Shown: positions 61,769 to 64,000 of the stretch, piece by piece
Numbering within the stretch: position 1 is the stretch's first letter
Layout of the letters: each line of letters starts with the position of its first letter
Assembly (NCBI RefSeq): GCF_000247645.1
Contig: NZ_AHWA01000002.1
Span: 124,001 to 188,000 of the forward strand
Direction: 5' to 3'
Source of the DNA: Salinibacterium sp. PAMC 21357
Lineage (GTDB): Bacteria > Actinomycetota > Actinomycetes > Actinomycetales > Microbacteriaceae
DNA: 64,000 nucleotides
Notes under the pieces: generated by a model
Seen by the model: the letters and a program-made list of their open reading frames with translations, nothing else
Database searches by the model: none
Told to the model about the DNA's origin: nothing
Translations under genes and position numbers: made by a program

Positions 61769-64000
61769 GTGGCTGCTAATAACGACTCATTTGTGCACTT
61801 GCACGTTCACAGCGAGTATTCGATGCTCGATGGTGCAGCGCGCGTCGGGCCGCTGCTCGACGCGGCGGTCGAACAGGGTATGCCAGCGATTGCGATCACT
61901 GACCACGGCAATATGTTCGGTGCTTACGACTTCTGGCAGTCAGCAACAGCCCGGGGAATTAAGCCGATCATTGGCACCGAGGCTTACATAACCCCCGGCA
62001 CCGCACGCGGTGATAAGACGCGCGTGCGCTGGGGCGGCAGCCATCAGACTCGGGACGACGTCGGTGGTAGTGGTGCGTATACCCACATGACATTGCTCTC
62101 TCAAAACAATGAGGGAATGCACAACCTCTTTCGCCTGTCATCCAAGGCATCAATTGAGGGATTTTACTTCAAGCCCCGCATGGATCGTGAGCTTCTTAGC
62201 CAGTATTCCAAAGGAATTATTGCGACCACTGGGTGCGTTGGTGGTGAGGTTCAAACTAAGCTCCGCCTCGGACTTTATGACGAGGCACGCCAAGCGGCAG
62301 CCGACTTCCAAGACATCTTTGGAAAAGAGAACTTCTTTGCCGAGATAATGGATCACGGCATTGATATCGAACGCCGCACGATCCTTGATCTCATTAAGCT
62401 TGCCAAAGAGCTTGATATGCCTCTCCTGGCGACGAACGACTTGCACTACACGCACTCCCACGATGCGACTGCCCATGCCGCGCTACTGTGCGTGCAATCG
62501 GCGTCAACCCTCGATGACCCGAACCGTTTCAAGTTCGACTCGAACGAGTTTTACCTCAAATCAGCAGCAGAAATGCGCTCGTTGTTCCGCGAGCATCCTG
62601 AGGCGTGCGACAACACGCTCCTGATTGCTGAGCGTTGCGAAGTCAACTTTGAGGGCCGCGACCTCATGCCACGCTTCCCGGTCCCTGAAGGGGAAACTGA
62701 AGCGACCTGGTTCGAAAAAGAGGTCGCTCGGGGAATGAACAAACGCTTCAATGACGCGCCATCCGACGCGCACCTAGCTCAGGCTAAGTATGAGGTCGAC
62801 GTAATCCAGCAGATGGGATTCCCCGGCTACTTCCTCGTTGTGGCCGACTTTATTGAGTGGGCAAAAGCGCAGGGAATTCGTGTCGGTCCTGGCCGTGGTT
62901 CAGCTGCGGGCTCAATGGCCTCGTATGCGGTCGGCATCACTGAACTCGATCCTCTAGCGCACGGTCTCATCTTTGAGCGGTTCTTGAACCCGGAACGTGT
63001 CTCGATGCCTGACGTCGATGTCGACTTCGATGATCGGCGACGGGGCGAAGTTATCCGCTATGTCACCGACAAGTACGGTGACGACCGCGTTGCCCAAATC
63101 GTCACGTATGGAACTATCAAGGCAAAGCAAGCCCTCAAGGACTCGGCTCGAGTGCTTGGCATGCCTTACTCGGTGGGGGAGAAGCTCACGAAGGCGATGC
63201 CGCCCGCCATCATGGGTAAGGACATTTCGCTTCACGATGTACGAAACAAAGATGCACCGCGATACAAAGAGGCGGCTGATATCCGCGGGATCGTCGATAC
63301 CGATGCTGAAGCAGCCAAGGTCTTTGACACCGCTGTGGGGCTTGAAGGTCTGAAGCGTCAGTGGGGTGTGCACGCGGCTGGAGTCGTTCTCTCTGCTGAG
63401 CCACTTCTCGATGTGCTGCCGATTATGCGTCGAGAAGATGACGGCGCCATCATCACTCAGTTCGATCAGCCACCGCTGGAGAGCCTCGGCCTGATCAAGA
63501 TGGACTTCCTGGGGTTGCGAAACCTCACCGTCATCGAAGATGCCCTCACGATGATCAAGGCGAATACTGGCACCCCGCTTGTTATCGAGGACCTCGATCT
63601 GGATGCTGACCAGGCGACCTATGACTTACTCGCCCGTGGTGACACCTTGGGCGTTTTCCAGCTTGATGGCGGGCCAATGCGTGCCCTCCTGAAGCAGTTG
63701 AAACCGACAAACTTCGAGGACATCTCCGCCGTCATCGCGCTGTATCGTCCGGGCCCCATGGGCATGAACTCGCACACCAAATACGCGCTGCGCAAGAACG
63801 GCTTGGAAGAGATCGACGCGATCCACCCCGAGCTTGAAGAGCCCCTCAAAGACATCCTTGGCACAACATTCGGTCTGATCGTGTACCAAGAGCAAGTGAT
63901 GTCAGTGGCTCAAAAAGTCGCAGGGTTCACGCTCGGGCAAGCAGACGTTCTCCGTCGCGCCATGGGTAAGAAGAAGAAGGAAGAGCTAGACAAGCAATTC
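61769..64000 (+). CDS. dnaE: DNA polymerase III alpha subunit (partial)
   Basis: The first 744 codons of a C-family replicative polymerase; about 400 more residues lie beyond the right edge. A PHP domain opens HLHVHSEYSMLDGAARVGPL and ITDHGN; the polymerase core includes GPGRGSAAGSMASYAVGITELDP with MPDVDVDFDDRRRGEVI (catalytic Asp) near 410-430, and the conserved YRPGPMGMN segment. The GTG at 61769 is the only start that keeps the PHP N-terminus. With no adjacent imuB or recA it is more likely the essential dnaE1 than dnaE2. Confidence 0.97.
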   Translation, partial: MAANNDSFVHLHVHSEYSMLDGAARVGPLLDAAVEQGMPAIAITDHGNMFGAYDFWQSATARGIKPIIGTEAYITPGTARGDKTRVRWGGSHQTRDDVGGSGAYTHMTLLSQNNEGMHNLFRLSSKASIEGFYFKPRMDRELLSQYSKGIIATTGCVGGEVQTKLRLGLYDEARQAAADFQDIFGKENFFAEIMDHGIDIERRTILDLIKLAKELDMPLLATNDLHYTHSHDATAHAALLCVQSASTLDDPNRFKFDSNEFYLKSAAEMRSLFREHPEACDNTLLIAERCEVNFEGRDLMPRFPVPEGETEATWFEKEVARGMNKRFNDAPSDAHLAQAKYEVDVIQQMGFPGYFLVVADFIEWAKAQGIRVGPGRGSAAGSMASYAVGITELDPLAHGLIFERFLNPERVSMPDVDVDFDDRRRGEVIRYVTDKYGDDRVAQIVTYGTIKAKQALKDSARVLGMPYSVGEKLTKAMPPAIMGKDISLHDVRNKDAPRYKEAADIRGIVDTDAEAAKVFDTAVGLEGLKRQWGVHAAGVVLSAEPLLDVLPIMRREDDGAIITQFDQPPLESLGLIKMDFLGLRNLTVIEDALTMIKANTGTPLVIEDLDLDADQATYDLLARGDTLGVFQLDGGPMRALLKQLKPTNFEDISAVIALYRPGPMGMNSHTKYALRKNGLEEIDAIHPELEEPLKDILGTTFGLIVYQEQVMSVAQKVAGFTLGQADVLRRAMGKKKKEELDKQF

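Noticed and set aside
1-64000. Transfer RNA, ribosomal RNA, insertion sequences, prophage genes
   Set aside because: No T-loop-like motifs outside coding regions, no transposase or integrase reading, and no terminal inverted repeats were seen.

Overview
The window looks like a chromosomal segment of a moderately high-GC actinobacterium, most likely a member of the Microbacteriaceae. The reasons are the actinobacterial order of the division and cell-wall cluster (mraZ to divIVA, then rluA and dnaE), actinobacterial family proteins such as GarA, FtsR, Rv2175c-like, Rv2578c-like and DUF3040, many GTG starts and dense ATGA overlaps. The genus cannot be fixed from sequence alone. I found no rRNA, tRNA, CRISPR array, insertion sequence or prophage. 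No gap between genes exceeds 300 bases; the longest are 18306-18545, 43487-43730 and 56745-56985, and each is discussed where it holds something.

Region 1 (1-6060): the start of a NarL-type response regulator and its histidine kinase, an alpha/beta hydrolase, and then a reactive-sulfur module. The module consists of a rhodanese lipoprotein, a TauE/SafE exporter, a CstB-like metallo-beta-lactamase/double-rhodanese protein and two tiny paralogous cysteine-rich proteins, all on the minus strand. It faces a CsoR-family repressor that keeps both cysteines but lacks the copper-binding histidine, so it is probably a persulfide sensor of the CstR type. Two ATACCC...GGGTAT palindromes lie between the divergent transcripts.

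Region 2 (6060-24310): mixed metabolic and accessory genes. These include phosphoketolase coupled to a DUF1349 protein, a PQ-loop protein, a KefB-like antiporter, flavin-dependent monooxygenases with a divergent flavin reductase, a NYN/LOTUS-type protein, a DsrE-like protein divergent from a TetR regulator with two palindromic operators, an Rv2578c-like radical SAM protein behind a near-consensus SOS box, and an ArsR-SRPBCC-DUF4287 operon whose palindrome overlaps the first start codon.

Region 3 (24360-43490): the pgsA-like/garA/ftsR/merR group, an orphan ParA divergent from pyruvate carboxylase, a second ParA-like ATPase with peptide deformylase, then fadD, plsC-like, class II DAHP synthase, a PASTA kinase, a LysM protein, an Rv2175c-like protein, polyprenyl synthetase and DUF3040. 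The order from fadD onward mirrors the block around Rv2187-Rv2169c as I recall it from Mycobacterium tuberculosis.

Region 4 (43500-64000): the dcw operon mraZ-rsmH-ftsL-ftsI-murF-mraY-murD-ftsW-murG-murC-ftsQ-ftsZ-yggS-sepF-yggT-divIVA, followed by rluA and a 3'-truncated dnaE. murE, an lspA between divIVA and rluA, and a pgeF/yfiH gene after ftsZ are absent from their usual places. Together these genes make the lipid-linked peptidoglycan precursors, build the septum and organise polar growth; FtsR, MraZ and the PASTA kinase/GarA pair are the likely local regulators.
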